64,000 bases of DNA from Kangiella sp. (GTDB lineage Bacteria; Pseudomonadota; Gammaproteobacteria; Enterobacterales; Kangiellaceae). The stretch is taken from the NCBI GenBank assembly GCA_028284185.1, contig JANQSG010000015.1, positions 1-64,000 of the forward strand, read 5' to 3'. Shown piece by piece: positions 35,142-45,021 of this stretch. Numbering within the stretch: the stretch's first letter is position 1; every line of letters starts with the position of its first letter. The translations under genes and the position numbers were made by a program. Under the pieces are notes generated by a model that did not search any database, had not been told where the DNA came from, and saw nothing but the letters and a program-made list of their open reading frames with translations.

Positions 35142-37817
35142 ATGGACTTTAGTCAGTTTGATCCGAAAACCAGCTTGATCGTTACGGCCAGTCGCCGTCA
35201 ATCACGCTTTATTCGTGAGCAGTATCAAAACCATCAGGCAGCGCAAAGTAAAAAAGTTTGGCACAGTTTGCAAGTCATGCCCTGGTCAGCTTTTTTAAAT
35301 AAGTGTTGGTCATACTGCCAATCCATGAATTTAGAACCATCACTGCCAATTCGCTTAAGCGTCGGCCAAAGTCGATATTTGTGGGGGCAAATTGTTGAGT
35401 CTTCGCAAGCAGCGCAGGATTTATTAAACAAAAAACAAACGGTAAATTTGTCTTATGATGGCTGGCGGAATTTATGTCAATGGCAAATTGATGAGTTTGA
35501 TTTTTTACCAGGCGATGAAGATCAGTCAGCATTTGCCGCCTGGTATCGTTCTTATCAGGATCTATTAAATAGAAATAATTGGATCGATCCTTTTCAGCAA
35601 GCCAATATGTTGTTAAATCAGCTTACAGGGTTCATTGGCTTAATACCCGAAAATATAGGTTTTTACGGCTTTCAGCAAGCTTCGCCACAGCAAACTAGTC
35701 TGATGAATGCTATCAGCGCTAAAAAAACGGTTACTTTTATTGAAAATTCCGCGAATAAAAATAGTCAGTTATCGGTAAAAGCGGCTGTAAGTCAGGAGCA
35801 TGAATGGGTTGCGGCAGTTCGCTGGGCAAAGCAAAAAATAATCGCAGGTGAAAAAAATATAGCGATTATTATTCCTGAACTTGAGCGAGTTCGATCAAAT
35901 ATTGACAGGATCTTGCAGCAAGAGCTTTATCCTGAATCTTTTATGGAAGGAAAAATCAACCATAGTTTGCACGATATTTCGGTGGATGAACCGCTATTGA
36001 TGCAACCAATGACCTGTTTATTTAAAGATATTTTGGATTTGTTGACTAAAAAAATCAGCAAAGCTCAACTGCAAAATCTTTTATTAAGCCCTTATTTGTA
36101 TCAGGATAAAAATAAACACTGGTCAGCGACAAAGCTGGAATTACTGGTTCGTAAATTCAATCGAAATTATTACAGTCTTGAAACGATTGCTGAATTAGCA
36201 GCAAAGCAACAAATTGAACTGGATTGGCTTGATAGCATTATACATTCGGTTAATACCATTCATGAAAAATCTAAAGGATTGTTGAGTTACTCAGAATTTA
36301 TTGAGTATTTGCTAGATTTTTTATCACAGTTACATTGGTCTGGTTATCATGTTTTATCAAGTCGCGAATTTCAGTTACAACAAAGTTTGCTCGAGCAAAT
36401 AAAAGCTTCGGCAAATATGCAGCGGGTTTTAGAGCCGCAGTTAACAGTTTCCAGGTCGATCAAGGTACTTATTCAGCACTTGGAAAATCAAGGTTTTCAT
36501 CAGGAATCTCCGCAAGCACCAATTAAAGTTATGGGTTTGTTGGAAGCTGTTGGTTTGCAGGTGAACGCAGCCTGGCTGCTTGGAGCAACTGATACATTAT
36601 TACCACAAAAAGCAAACCCGAATCCTTTTTTATCCAAAGCTGTTCAACTGAAACATCAGATGCCGGGTTCATCGCAGCAAAGAGAAATCGATTATGCTCA
36701 AGCTATTATCAGTTCTTTGTTAACGGTGCCTGATTTAGTGGTTAGTTATGCATTACAAGATAGCGAGCAAGAGCAATTACTCAGCCCACTGATAGCGGGA
36801 GTCGCCGCTTCTATTGAAGTCTTAGAAGCTATACCACTCAGCCCAGAATTTTTAACTGAAATTGAAAATAATCATTTGCAACTTTATCAGGATCATCAGG
36901 GTCTGGCTTTATCAGACGAAGATTTTGCACGTGGTGGCACGGCTTTATTAAAAACACAAGCAGCTTCACCATTCGATGCTTATGTACGCTATCGGCTGAA
37001 TGCTTATCCTTTAGAGCAGGATCCTTTGGGGATCTCATTTATGGAGCGGGGCAACTTGTTTCATCAATTGATGCAATTGATCTGGCAGCATTTGCAAGAT
37101 CAAAAAACTTTACTGGCTTACAGCGAGCAGGCATTAAATGATGTTATCAATCGCAGTATTGAAACGGTGTTAAAACAGGCTTCGCGTCATTTACCAGTAT
37201 TACATCATGAAAATTTTTATCAGATTGAAAAGCAACGGCTTTATCAATTGGCTAGTGAATCTTTGCAATTGGACAAAGAGCGATCTGAGTTTCGAGTGCT
37301 TGCTTGTGAAGCCAAACGTCTTATTGAGGTGGGCGGCTTAAAGCTACAAATTACCATTGATCGGATAGATGAATTGCCTGATGGCAGCTTAATAATTATT
37401 GATTATAAAACAGGCCAGCCAAAACTGGTGGATCTAATGAATGATCCTATTGGTGAGCCACAATTATTATTATATGCCATTAGTGAGCACAAAGAGACCT
37501 CGCCAGTGACTGGGGTATTGTTTTATCAGGCACATTTAAAAGCGGGTAGATATATTGGGTTTACTGATGAGTCTGAAATGATCAATGGCGTTAAAGCGCT
37601 TAAAGATCTAAAAAATAATCCATATGCCAATAAGTTTGATAAAGCTATTCAGGAGTGGCGGCTTATGCTAAAGCAGATAGCTACAGACTTTAAGCAAGGC
37701 AGGGCAGATATCACCGAGTACAGCATAAATTATCCAGATCATTACATAATTAGTCGCTGGCAGGAACGGCAGCTTGAAGAGACAATACAGCTATCCGGAG
37801 ACGTTATCAGTGACTAA
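35142..37817 (+). CDS. AddB-like protein: inactive helicase fold with PD-(D/E)XK nuclease
   Basis: An 891-residue protein of the proteobacterial 'probable DNA repair protein' type. The N-terminus (LIVTASRRQSRFIREQYQ) sits where Walker A would be but lacks GxGKT. The C-terminus has a RecB-type nuclease with ITIDRIDELPDGSLIIIDYKTGQ. Unlike AddB of Bacillus it shows no cysteine cluster for an iron-sulfur centre around the nuclease. The ATG at 35142 has AGTAGGA about ten bases upstream; GTG at 35136 is possible. It overlaps the helicase gene. Confidence 0.85.
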   Translation: MDFSQFDPKTSLIVTASRRQSRFIREQYQNHQAAQSKKVWHSLQVMPWSAFLNKCWSYCQSMNLEPSLPIRLSVGQSRYLWGQIVESSQAAQDLLNKKQTVNLSYDGWRNLCQWQIDEFDFLPGDEDQSAFAAWYRSYQDLLNRNNWIDPFQQANMLLNQLTGFIGLIPENIGFYGFQQASPQQTSLMNAISAKKTVTFIENSANKNSQLSVKAAVSQEHEWVAAVRWAKQKIIAGEKNIAIIIPELERVRSNIDRILQQELYPESFMEGKINHSLHDISVDEPLLMQPMTCLFKDILDLLTKKISKAQLQNLLLSPYLYQDKNKHWSATKLELLVRKFNRNYYSLETIAELAAKQQIELDWLDSIIHSVNTIHEKSKGLLSYSEFIEYLLDFLSQLHWSGYHVLSSREFQLQQSLLEQIKASANMQRVLEPQLTVSRSIKVLIQHLENQGFHQESPQAPIKVMGLLEAVGLQVNAAWLLGATDTLLPQKANPNPFLSKAVQLKHQMPGSSQQREIDYAQAIISSLLTVPDLVVSYALQDSEQEQLLSPLIAGVAASIEVLEAIPLSPEFLTEIENNHLQLYQDHQGLALSDEDFARGGTALLKTQAASPFDAYVRYRLNAYPLEQDPLGISFMERGNLFHQLMQLIWQHLQDQKTLLAYSEQALNDVINRSIETVLKQASRHLPVLHHENFYQIEKQRLYQLASESLQLDKERSEFRVLACEAKRLIEVGGLKLQITIDRIDELPDGSLIIIDYKTGQPKLVDLMNDPIGEPQLLLYAISEHKETSPVTGVLFYQAHLKAGRYIGFTDESEMINGVKALKDLKNNPYANKFDKAIQEWRLMLKQIATDFKQGRADITEYSINYPDHYIISRWQERQLEETIQLSGDVISD

Positions 37818-40800
37818 GCAAATGTTAGCACCGGATCAAGCGGTACGCGATAGAGCCATTGGGATCACAGAATCTTTTATTGTGCAAGCTCCAGCAGGTG
37901 CTGGCAAGACCAGCTTATTGACCCAAAGAATCTTAAATCTGCTTACTATTGTTGAGAATCCCGAAGAAATTATTGCAGTGACTTTTACCCGTAAAGCAGC
38001 AGCAGAAATGCGCCAGAGACTGCTGGATGCACTGCATAAAGCAAAGTTAAAAGAACCAGAAGTTGCCTATGAAAAAAGAAGCTGGCGGTTAGCACAGAAA
38101 GTTTTACAACGCGATCAGGAGCTAAATTGGCAGCTGTTTAAAAACCCACATCGCTTAAGAATTTTAACCATTGATTCCTTATCGAGCCTGATTGCTAATC
38201 AAATGCCATTGCTGAGTCAGTTAGGCGGTTCCTTAGCCATTACCGATTTTGCGGAAGATTCCTATCAAGAAGCAGCCCGCGCAGTCATCAACTATTTGGA
38301 TGATGCGGATTATGGTGCTGATTTAATGACTCTATTGACGCATCTGGATAATCAGGTTGAGCGTTTAATTTCGCTGTTGGCAAAAATGTTGGCCAAGCGT
38401 GATCAATGGTTACGTTTATTGGGTGCAGGTGAGCTGGATATTAAAATTTTGCAAGAGGGGATATTGCAAATTGCTGATCTGCGGTTAAAAAATCTTCAGT
38501 CATATCAAGCAGCGTTAAGCAATCTGGATTTTGTTGCGGCTATCAATTTTGCTGCCGGTTATATCGATAAAAAAACTGCTTTAGCCAGTTTAAAAACCAT
38601 CAGTAAGTTGCCAACGCTTGCTGCTGAAAACCTTACACAATGGAAAGCCATTGCAGATTTTTGCTTAACCAGCTCAGGTACTTTTCGCAAAAGTTTAAAT
38701 AAAAACCAGGGTTTATTGGCGGATAAAGATTTAGTGGGCGAAGATAAAATTCTTGGTAAAGAAATAAAAAATAATCTCAGACAATTGTTTACAGACTGGT
38801 CTGAAATTAATGGTTTTGCTGAAGCTCTGTATGAGATTAACCAGTTGCCCATTGCTCAATATAGCCTTGAGCAGCAACAGCTATTGCAATCTTTGTTAAG
38901 ATTATTAAGGCTGGCTACAGTAGAATTAAATCTTGATTTTCAATCAAGAGCAGAAGCAGATTTTATTGAAGTGGCTTTGGCGGCTGATAGAGCCTTAGGT
39001 TATTTTGATGAGCCATCAGAGTTAGCACTAAAACTGGACTACCAAATCTCACATATTTTGGTGGATGAGTTTCAGGATACTTCCTTTACTCAATATCGTT
39101 TGTTGAATAAGTTAATTGCAGGTTGGCAGCATGGGGATGGAAGGACCTTGTTTTTAGTGGGCGATCCCATGCAATCGATTTATCGTTTTCGGGAAGCCAA
39201 CGTAGGCTTGTTTATTCAAACGCAGCAACAGGGTATTGGTGATTTGCTGATAACGCCATTGACCCTCAAAGCGAATTTTCGATCATCACAAACCATTATT
39301 GATTGGGTTAATCATAAGTTTAAAAGCATCTTTCCGCAGCAAGAGGATGTCTTGTTAGGAGCTGTAGCTTATTCAGATGCTATTGCCATGAAGCCAGTTG
39401 AAAACAATGATTTTGTAAAGTTTTTACCTCAATTTGATTGGTCAGAACAGACTGAAGCTAAGGCTATTGCTCTGGAAATTGAAGCAATTCAAGAGAAAAA
39501 CCCTGAGCAGACAGTTGCGATCTTGGTACGAGGCCGTAGCCATGCACAACCCATTATGGAAGCTCTGACTCAAACTGGAATAGCTTACTATGCTAAGGAT
39601 ATGGAGTATTTAAAGCATAAAAGCGTTATTCATGATTTGTTGGCTATTACCCGTTTGTTATTGCAACCACAAGATGCGATTGGCTGGTTAGCATTTTTAA
39701 AATCTCCACTTCTGGGCATAAATCTAAAAGATATTACTCAGATAAATAATCAACTGAGGCATAATTACTGGCGCTTACTGGACGAATACGAAACTTTGCC
39801 ATCTTTAACGCAGGAAGCTCGAGCGCAACTACGTCATGTCGTCCCTTATTTACAGCTGGCTATTGCTGAGTCTTCGCGTAAGAACTTGAGCCGTGTGGTG
39901 GAAACTCTATGGCTGCAGCTAGGTGGGCCTCACGTACTTTTATCAACTCATGATCTCAATACCGCAGATGCCTATTTCAAAGTTATTTTGCAGCTGGAAG
40001 CCAATGGTCCTATTGGTGAAATCGGACTAATCGAAAAAGCCATTAATGATCTTTATGCTGAGCAAGCTCCGTCTATTAATGCGGTTGAAATTATGACGAT
40101 GCATAAATCAAAAGGGCTAGAATTTGACACGGTAATTTTACCTTCCCTTGAGCGCCGTAAAAGAGCAGACGATCATCAGTTATTGCTTTGGGAAGAATTT
40201 AGCAGCAATGAAGAACAGCATTATTTATTGGCTCCTATTCAAGCTCAGGAACAGAGTGAACCAATTTATCAGTTGGCACGAGATATTCAAAAGAAAAAGG
40301 CACAACTTGAGGATGCCCGTTTACTTTATGTGGCAGCAACACGCGCTAAAAAGCGCTTGATATTAAGTTGTCAGCTGAAAACTCGATTTGATGAACGCAA
40401 AGACGAGCAAATTTATTCATCAATTTCTCCTTTGTCACTGCTGCATTATTTAAAAGCATTTTATCAGTCTGAAATTGAACAGGCTTTTTCTCAGTTAAAT
40501 TTTGATGATGAGATTGAGTCTGATAATGCTTTAATATTTAAAGATTGGTATCGTTTAAAGCCAGCAGCTTATAGCTGGAAATTAAAGGATTTATCAAAGC
40601 AAACAGATGAACAACTTGAGGAAGCAAGCATCGATTATGATTGGGCCAGTGATGTGGCTCGTGTTGTAGGTTTGATAGTGCATGATTTACTGGAGTCTAT
40701 TGGTAATGGACATTTAACCTTTAGCCAGTTGGAAAGTCGAGACTATCAAATGCTCAATGTGAAAATAGTTGAATATTTACAACAGCCGGATGAGCAGAAG

Positions 40801-41175
40801 CAGGCTTTCAATAAAATAATAAAGGCTCTGGAGAATATGCAACAGGATAAAAATGCGCACTGGATTTTACAGCAAAAACAAGAGGCTTACTGTGAATGGT
40901 CTATTAGTGGTCTGATTGAAAAAGCTAATGGTGAAAAAGAAATTAAAAACGTTATTATTGATAGAAGTTTTGTTGATGAAAAAAATATACGCTGGATTAT
41001 CGATTATAAAACCGGTGAGCATCTTGGTGCAGATTTAGATAATTTTTTTGAAACAGAAAAAGTACGCTATCAAGAGCAGCTCGACCAGTATGAGTTTTTA
41101 GTGAAGCAAATGGATAATAGAGAAATCAAGAAAGCCTTATATTTCCCTATGCACCAAAGATTAGTGATAATGTGA
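37810..41175 (+). CDS. AddA-like UvrD-family helicase-nuclease
   Basis: An 1121-residue helicase with Walker A in APAGAGKTSLL, Walker B in ILVDEFQDTSFTQY, LVGDPMQSIYRFREA and MTMHKSKGLEFDTVILP, and a C-terminal RecB-type nuclease in WIIDYKTGEH. It should act with the upstream AddB-like protein in double-strand-break end processing. The GTG start at 37810 overlaps the upstream stop, and GGAG lies 9-13 bases before it. Confidence 0.88.
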   Translation: MTKQMLAPDQAVRDRAIGITESFIVQAPAGAGKTSLLTQRILNLLTIVENPEEIIAVTFTRKAAAEMRQRLLDALHKAKLKEPEVAYEKRSWRLAQKVLQRDQELNWQLFKNPHRLRILTIDSLSSLIANQMPLLSQLGGSLAITDFAEDSYQEAARAVINYLDDADYGADLMTLLTHLDNQVERLISLLAKMLAKRDQWLRLLGAGELDIKILQEGILQIADLRLKNLQSYQAALSNLDFVAAINFAAGYIDKKTALASLKTISKLPTLAAENLTQWKAIADFCLTSSGTFRKSLNKNQGLLADKDLVGEDKILGKEIKNNLRQLFTDWSEINGFAEALYEINQLPIAQYSLEQQQLLQSLLRLLRLATVELNLDFQSRAEADFIEVALAADRALGYFDEPSELALKLDYQISHILVDEFQDTSFTQYRLLNKLIAGWQHGDGRTLFLVGDPMQSIYRFREANVGLFIQTQQQGIGDLLITPLTLKANFRSSQTIIDWVNHKFKSIFPQQEDVLLGAVAYSDAIAMKPVENNDFVKFLPQFDWSEQTEAKAIALEIEAIQEKNPEQTVAILVRGRSHAQPIMEALTQTGIAYYAKDMEYLKHKSVIHDLLAITRLLLQPQDAIGWLAFLKSPLLGINLKDITQINNQLRHNYWRLLDEYETLPSLTQEARAQLRHVVPYLQLAIAESSRKNLSRVVETLWLQLGGPHVLLSTHDLNTADAYFKVILQLEANGPIGEIGLIEKAINDLYAEQAPSINAVEIMTMHKSKGLEFDTVILPSLERRKRADDHQLLLWEEFSSNEEQHYLLAPIQAQEQSEPIYQLARDIQKKKAQLEDARLLYVAATRAKKRLILSCQLKTRFDERKDEQIYSSISPLSLLHYLKAFYQSEIEQAFSQLNFDDEIESDNALIFKDWYRLKPAAYSWKLKDLSKQTDEQLEEASIDYDWASDVARVVGLIVHDLLESIGNGHLTFSQLESRDYQMLNVKIVEYLQQPDEQKQAFNKIIKALENMQQDKNAHWILQQKQEAYCEWSISGLIEKANGEKEIKNVIIDRSFVDEKNIRWIIDYKTGEHLGADLDNFFETEKVRYQEQLDQYEFLVKQMDNREIKKALYFPMHQRLVIM

Positions 41176-41729
41176 AAATCCCAACTCTAATTACAAAACG
41201 TCTTAAATTAAGGCCTATGTTAGAGGCTGATTTTGTGGCCTATTGCGATTATGCGATGGATCCAGTAGTGATGAAATATATAAGGCCAATTGGTTGTAAA
41301 GACGAAGTACGAGAAGCTTTTCAGGGTTTTCAAAAGGACTGGTCGAGCGAAGAAGGACAGTGGATGGCTTTAGCGGTTGAGTTAACTGAAACTGGAGAAC
41401 TAATTGGTGATGTTGGATTTCGTTATAAAAGTATCGAGCACCAGCAAATTGAAATTGGTTATAAATTTAATCGCCATTTTCATACTAAAGGTTACGGCTC
41501 TGAAGCAATGGATGTTTTTGTTAAGTATATTTATGATAATTGGAAGTTTCATAAATTAGTGGCCTATTGTGATCCAAGAAATACTGCTTCTTTTAAACTA
41601 ATGGAAAGATACGGTATGCAAAAAGAAGGTTTATTTAGACAACATTTTAAATTTGGTGATAAGTGGCAAGATGAATTGGCTTATGCGGTGTTAAAAAAAG
41701 ATATTCTTTTGGGAGAGACTGATGGATAA
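41172..41729 (+). CDS. GNAT-family N-acetyltransferase (RimJ/RimL-like)
   Basis: A 185-residue acetyltransferase: LITKRLKLRPMLEADF at the N-terminus, then FNRHFHTKGYGSEAMD, the acetyl-CoA loop (Q/RxxGxG/A), and DPRNTASFKLMERYGMQKEG. Its GTG start overlaps the helicase stop (GTGA). Substrate unknown; the family modifies proteins, antibiotics or small amines. Confidence 0.86.
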   Translation: MKIPTLITKRLKLRPMLEADFVAYCDYAMDPVVMKYIRPIGCKDEVREAFQGFQKDWSSEEGQWMALAVELTETGELIGDVGFRYKSIEHQQIEIGYKFNRHFHTKGYGSEAMDVFVKYIYDNWKFHKLVAYCDPRNTASFKLMERYGMQKEGLFRQHFKFGDKWQDELAYAVLKKDILLGETDG

Positions 41730-42087
41730 AATCAATCTGGCTGAAAAATTTTCACTATTTGATGAGCATTGGAGTCCTAAAGTTTTAGCTGAATCTAATG
41801 GTCAGTTGGTTAAAATTGGCAAAGCTCAAGGGGAGTTTGTATGGCATCAACATGATCATGAAGATGAGCTTTTTATAGTATTTAAAGGCCAACTCACATT
41901 AAAACTTAAAGAAAAAGATATTGTTTTAAATCCAGGTGAAATGTTCATTGTTCCTAAAGGTGTGCAACATTGTCCTTATGCTGAAGAAGAGGCTCATTTT
42001 TTGATAATAGAACCAAAATCTGTTGTTAATACAGGAGAAGCTGAAGATACCCGCCGGCTGGAATCTGATGATTTAGATTGGATATAA
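41722..42087 (+). CDS. Cupin-domain protein
   Basis: A 121-residue small cupin with WHQHDHEDELFIVFKGQL and NPGEMFIVPKGVQHCPYAEEEA, which carry His and Glu of the two cupin motifs for metal binding. It overlaps the GNAT gene by 8 bases and is the last gene of that run. The function is unknown; it resembles mannose-6-phosphate-isomerase-like or dioxygenase-like small cupins. Confidence 0.85.
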   Translation: MDKINLAEKFSLFDEHWSPKVLAESNGQLVKIGKAQGEFVWHQHDHEDELFIVFKGQLTLKLKEKDIVLNPGEMFIVPKGVQHCPYAEEEAHFLIIEPKSVVNTGEAEDTRRLESDDLDWI

Positions 42088-42189
42088 GCTGATGCGGCGT
42101 CACTTCTGCGTGGCTAAAGCAAATCCTTTTAAGAGAAGTGAGCGACCAAAGAAAGTGCCTATGGTGAACCTATCAATTTAGTTAAAACG

Positions 42190-42211
42190 CATCTCCGTCT
42201 GCGCGGAGATG
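42190..42211. repeat. Short palindrome resembling REP elements, between convergent genes
   Basis: CATCTCCG and CGGAGATG form an 8-bp stem around TCTGCG. It has no T-run. The sequence is like the TCATCTCCGCGCAGACGG palindromes common in bacterial intergenic regions; it may also serve as a transcription pause. Confidence 0.5.
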
Positions 42212-42227
42212 ACGACTATTTTAGTAT

Positions 42228-44069
42228 TTAAAGTTTAGATTCAATCCATTCGTTAATCTTGGTTTTAAGCACTGGCATAGGTAGTGAGCCATCAATCAAG
42301 ATTTGGCGATGAAATTCTTTAATATCAAATTTATCCCCTAAACGCTTTTCCGCATCGGCGCGCATATTAGAAATTTCACGCTGTCCCACTTTATAGGAAA
42401 CTGCCTGTCCCGGCCAGGCAATATAGCGCTCTACTTCAGACACCACATCAGTATCGGCCATAGAGGAATTTTCCATCATATAGTCAATCGCTTTTTGTCT
42501 TGACCAGCCTTTGGCGTGTAATCCTGTATCCACCACCAAGCGCATGGCACGTAGCATTTCGTCGCTTAAGCGGCCATAGTATTGCATGGGATCGGTAAAC
42601 ATGCCCATCTCTTTACCAATAGATTCGGCATACAATGCCCAGCCCTCGGAGAAGACACTTAAACCACCAAAGCGGCGAAACATGGGTAAGCCTTCCACTT
42701 CTTGCTGCAAAGAAATTTGAAAGTGATGGCCTGGTGCTGCCTCATGGATGGATAAAGTTTCCATACCAAATTTAGGTTGACCTTTTAAGTTAAAGGTATT
42801 GACGTAGAAGATGCCAGGGCGTGAACCATCGGGCGTACCAGGCATATAGGAAGCTCCTGCGGCTGATTCGGCACGATAGGCTTCTACAGCACGAACTTCG
42901 TAATCAGACTTGGGTTGGATGTCGAACATGCTAGGTAGTAGTTTATTGACTTTTGCTTGAAGATCACGATAACCCTGTAACAGATCTTCTTCATTGTCAT
43001 AGTAAAACTCGGGATTAGTTTGTACATACTTAAACCAGTCAGCCAAAGTGCCTTCAAACCCCACCTGCTTCATCACATTTTCCATCTCACCGCGAATACG
43101 TGCCACTTCATTCAAACCAAACTGATGAATTTGCTCAGCAGTTAAATCTGTGGTGGTGAAAGTTTTAAGTTGGTAGTTATACCAGGCTTCTCCATTGGGG
43201 TGTTCACTTAAACCAAAAGTAGCACGTGCTTTAGGTAAATAATCATTTCCAATAAAATCGTGTAGCAGTTCATAGGAAGGTACAATTTTTTCACTAATTG
43301 CCAAGCTATAGGCTTCAGTTAAGCGTTTTTTGTCCTCATCAGAAAAATCTTCTGGCATATTATTAATAGGGCCATAGAAAACGCTTTGCGTGACATCATC
43401 GACAATATGCGCTTTTAATTGCGGCAATACCTTTTCCATTAAAGCCTTTGGCTGAGTAACTCCTTTTTCAATACCAAGCTGCATATTGGCTTTAGCCTGT
43501 TTTATAATTTTTACGCCGCTGTCCACACGTTTTAACCAATCCTCATAATCTTTAACGGTTTTAAAGGGTTGAAAGGATTGACCGGAACCTAGCTGGGCGA
43601 AAAAGCTGGCAATATTCGATGACTGATTAATCGGAATAAGTTCGCCAGGAAATTGCTCGCCTTCAAGGCTTTGTTCAGAGTTATAAATAAAAATGTCATA
43701 ACTTAAGCGATCTTGGCCGGATAAAAGGTTGCGATCGATTTTCTTAATTTTTTCTAACCATTCAACGGTAAAATCGTGAGTTTTTTTCTGAAATTCTGAT
43801 GATAAGAAGTTAGGCAACTTATCGTTATACCCTGGCATTCCAATGGCGGTCGCTTGGATAGGATTTAATGCTAAGCCCGCTTGGAAGTTTTCCTGAAATA
43901 GTTTATTTAATTCCACCGAGGCTTGCTCAGGAGTCATTTGAGCTTTTTTTGTTTCTAAGGTTTCTTTGGTTACCTCAACTTTTTTTGCTTCAACGGTTTT
44001 ATTGGTTTCTGCTTGGTTACAGGCCACAAGAATTGAGCTAACCGCGGCTACTATCAATAACTTTTTCAT
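42228..44069 (-). CDS. DUF885-family zinc metallopeptidase-like lipoprotein, paralog 1
   Basis: This 613-residue lipoprotein starts MKKLLIVAAVSSILVAC (lipobox LVAC) from the ATG at 44069; the frame is open five codons earlier. The DUF885 hallmark HEAAPGHH is at His442-His449, a zinc-binding HExxxGHH arrangement, and QAVSYKVGQREI lies near the end. A related gene lies at 61690. These proteins are probably outer-membrane peptidases; the substrate is unknown. Confidence 0.88.
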   Translation of the reverse strand: MKKLLIVAAVSSILVACNQAETNKTVEAKKVEVTKETLETKKAQMTPEQASVELNKLFQENFQAGLALNPIQATAIGMPGYNDKLPNFLSSEFQKKTHDFTVEWLEKIKKIDRNLLSGQDRLSYDIFIYNSEQSLEGEQFPGELIPINQSSNIASFFAQLGSGQSFQPFKTVKDYEDWLKRVDSGVKIIKQAKANMQLGIEKGVTQPKALMEKVLPQLKAHIVDDVTQSVFYGPINNMPEDFSDEDKKRLTEAYSLAISEKIVPSYELLHDFIGNDYLPKARATFGLSEHPNGEAWYNYQLKTFTTTDLTAEQIHQFGLNEVARIRGEMENVMKQVGFEGTLADWFKYVQTNPEFYYDNEEDLLQGYRDLQAKVNKLLPSMFDIQPKSDYEVRAVEAYRAESAAGASYMPGTPDGSRPGIFYVNTFNLKGQPKFGMETLSIHEAAPGHHFQISLQQEVEGLPMFRRFGGLSVFSEGWALYAESIGKEMGMFTDPMQYYGRLSDEMLRAMRLVVDTGLHAKGWSRQKAIDYMMENSSMADTDVVSEVERYIAWPGQAVSYKVGQREISNMRADAEKRLGDKFDIKEFHRQILIDGSLPMPVLKTKINEWIESKL

Positions 44070-44240
44070 TAATTTAATTTCCATTGAGTTAATTTTCTAG
44101 CCAAAGATTAGCACAATGCACATTAAAAAATATGCTTTGTAACAACTATTTACTAAAAAGTTAGTCTTAATAAATCATGGTCAGACCACTTTACATGGCA
44201 AGCCTTAAACGGTAATCTCATAAAAAAAACGACTCCATTA

Positions 44241-44738
44241 ATGAATATGAACAAACCTAATCGATTAGCCCGTGCAGTAGCCAAAACTCAGAACCTACCT
44301 GGTTTTTTACAAATGCCAGCGCTAAACTTTGCTTTACGAAGAACGGTGAAACTTGTAGGCACGGCTAAGGTTGAAGTTTTAAAGCTGACCACCAAAGAAT
44401 CTATATTTAAGCTGGAAAACCGTAAGAAAGTGCAAAATCATATTGGTACTATTCACGCGGCAGGTATGGCGCTGGTGGCAGAAACTGCTACTGGTATGGT
44501 GGTTGGTATGAATGTGCCTAATGATAAAATTCCGGTGATCAAAAGCATGAATATTAACTATGTGAAGCGAGCAGTAGGAGCCTTAACTGCAAAAGCACAC
44601 TTAACAGAAGAGCAGATTGAAAATATTCTAAATACCGAAAAAGGCGAAGTGGACGTGGCGGTGATGGTGACTGATGAAGAGGGAAAAGAGCCGATTGAGG
44701 CGCAGATGATTTGGGCCTGGACTCCTAAACGCCGTTAA
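44241..44738 (+). CDS. DUF4442-family hotdog protein (possible thioesterase)
   Basis: A 165-residue protein with NHIGTIHAAGMALVAETATGM, a hotdog central helix like that of the PaaI-type thioesterases, and the KSMNINYVKRAVG strand. DUF4442 proteins are thought to be acyl thioesterases. It is transcribed divergently from the DUF885 gene and ends in a hairpin terminator. Confidence 0.8.
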   Translation: MNMNKPNRLARAVAKTQNLPGFLQMPALNFALRRTVKLVGTAKVEVLKLTTKESIFKLENRKKVQNHIGTIHAAGMALVAETATGMVVGMNVPNDKIPVIKSMNINYVKRAVGALTAKAHLTEEQIENILNTEKGEVDVAVMVTDEEGKEPIEAQMIWAWTPKRR

Positions 44739-44765
44739 AATGCCTAAACTTAGCTTAGGCATTTT
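44737..44765 (+). terminator. Rho-independent terminator after the DUF4442 gene
   Basis: AAAATGCCTAA, loop ACTTAGC, TTAGGCATTTT; an 11-bp stem, starting within the stop codon, with a short T-run. Confidence 0.8.
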
Positions 44766-44883
44766 AATAGATGTACAATAATCTGGCCTCAAAGTTGCAA
44801 TTTGCCGCCTAAACACTTAGCCAATAAACTTTAAAATTAAGAGTGTATTAGTTACTAAGCATTATTAAATTCAAAATATGCTT

Positions 44884-44971
44884 GTCATTGCGAGGAGCTT
44901 TGTGACGCGGCAATCTCTTGAAGTTAATATTAAAGCCTAGTTAAGAGATTGCTTCGCTAGGCTCCAATGAC
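44884..44971. repeat. Long imperfect palindromic repeat, copy 1
   Basis: An 88-base element begins GTCATTGCGAGGAGC and ends GGCTCCAATGAC, with GCAATCTCTT inside pairing with AAGAGATTGC. The GTCATTGCGAG...GCAATCTC...GAGATTGC...CAATGAC layout recurs at 49188-49276, so this is a dispersed REP/ERIC-like element rather than a terminator. Confidence 0.75.
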
Positions 44972-45021
44972 TTTAAGTTTGCCTCGGTTTAGTTTAAGGG
45001 TTTTATTTTTAACGTTGAACT

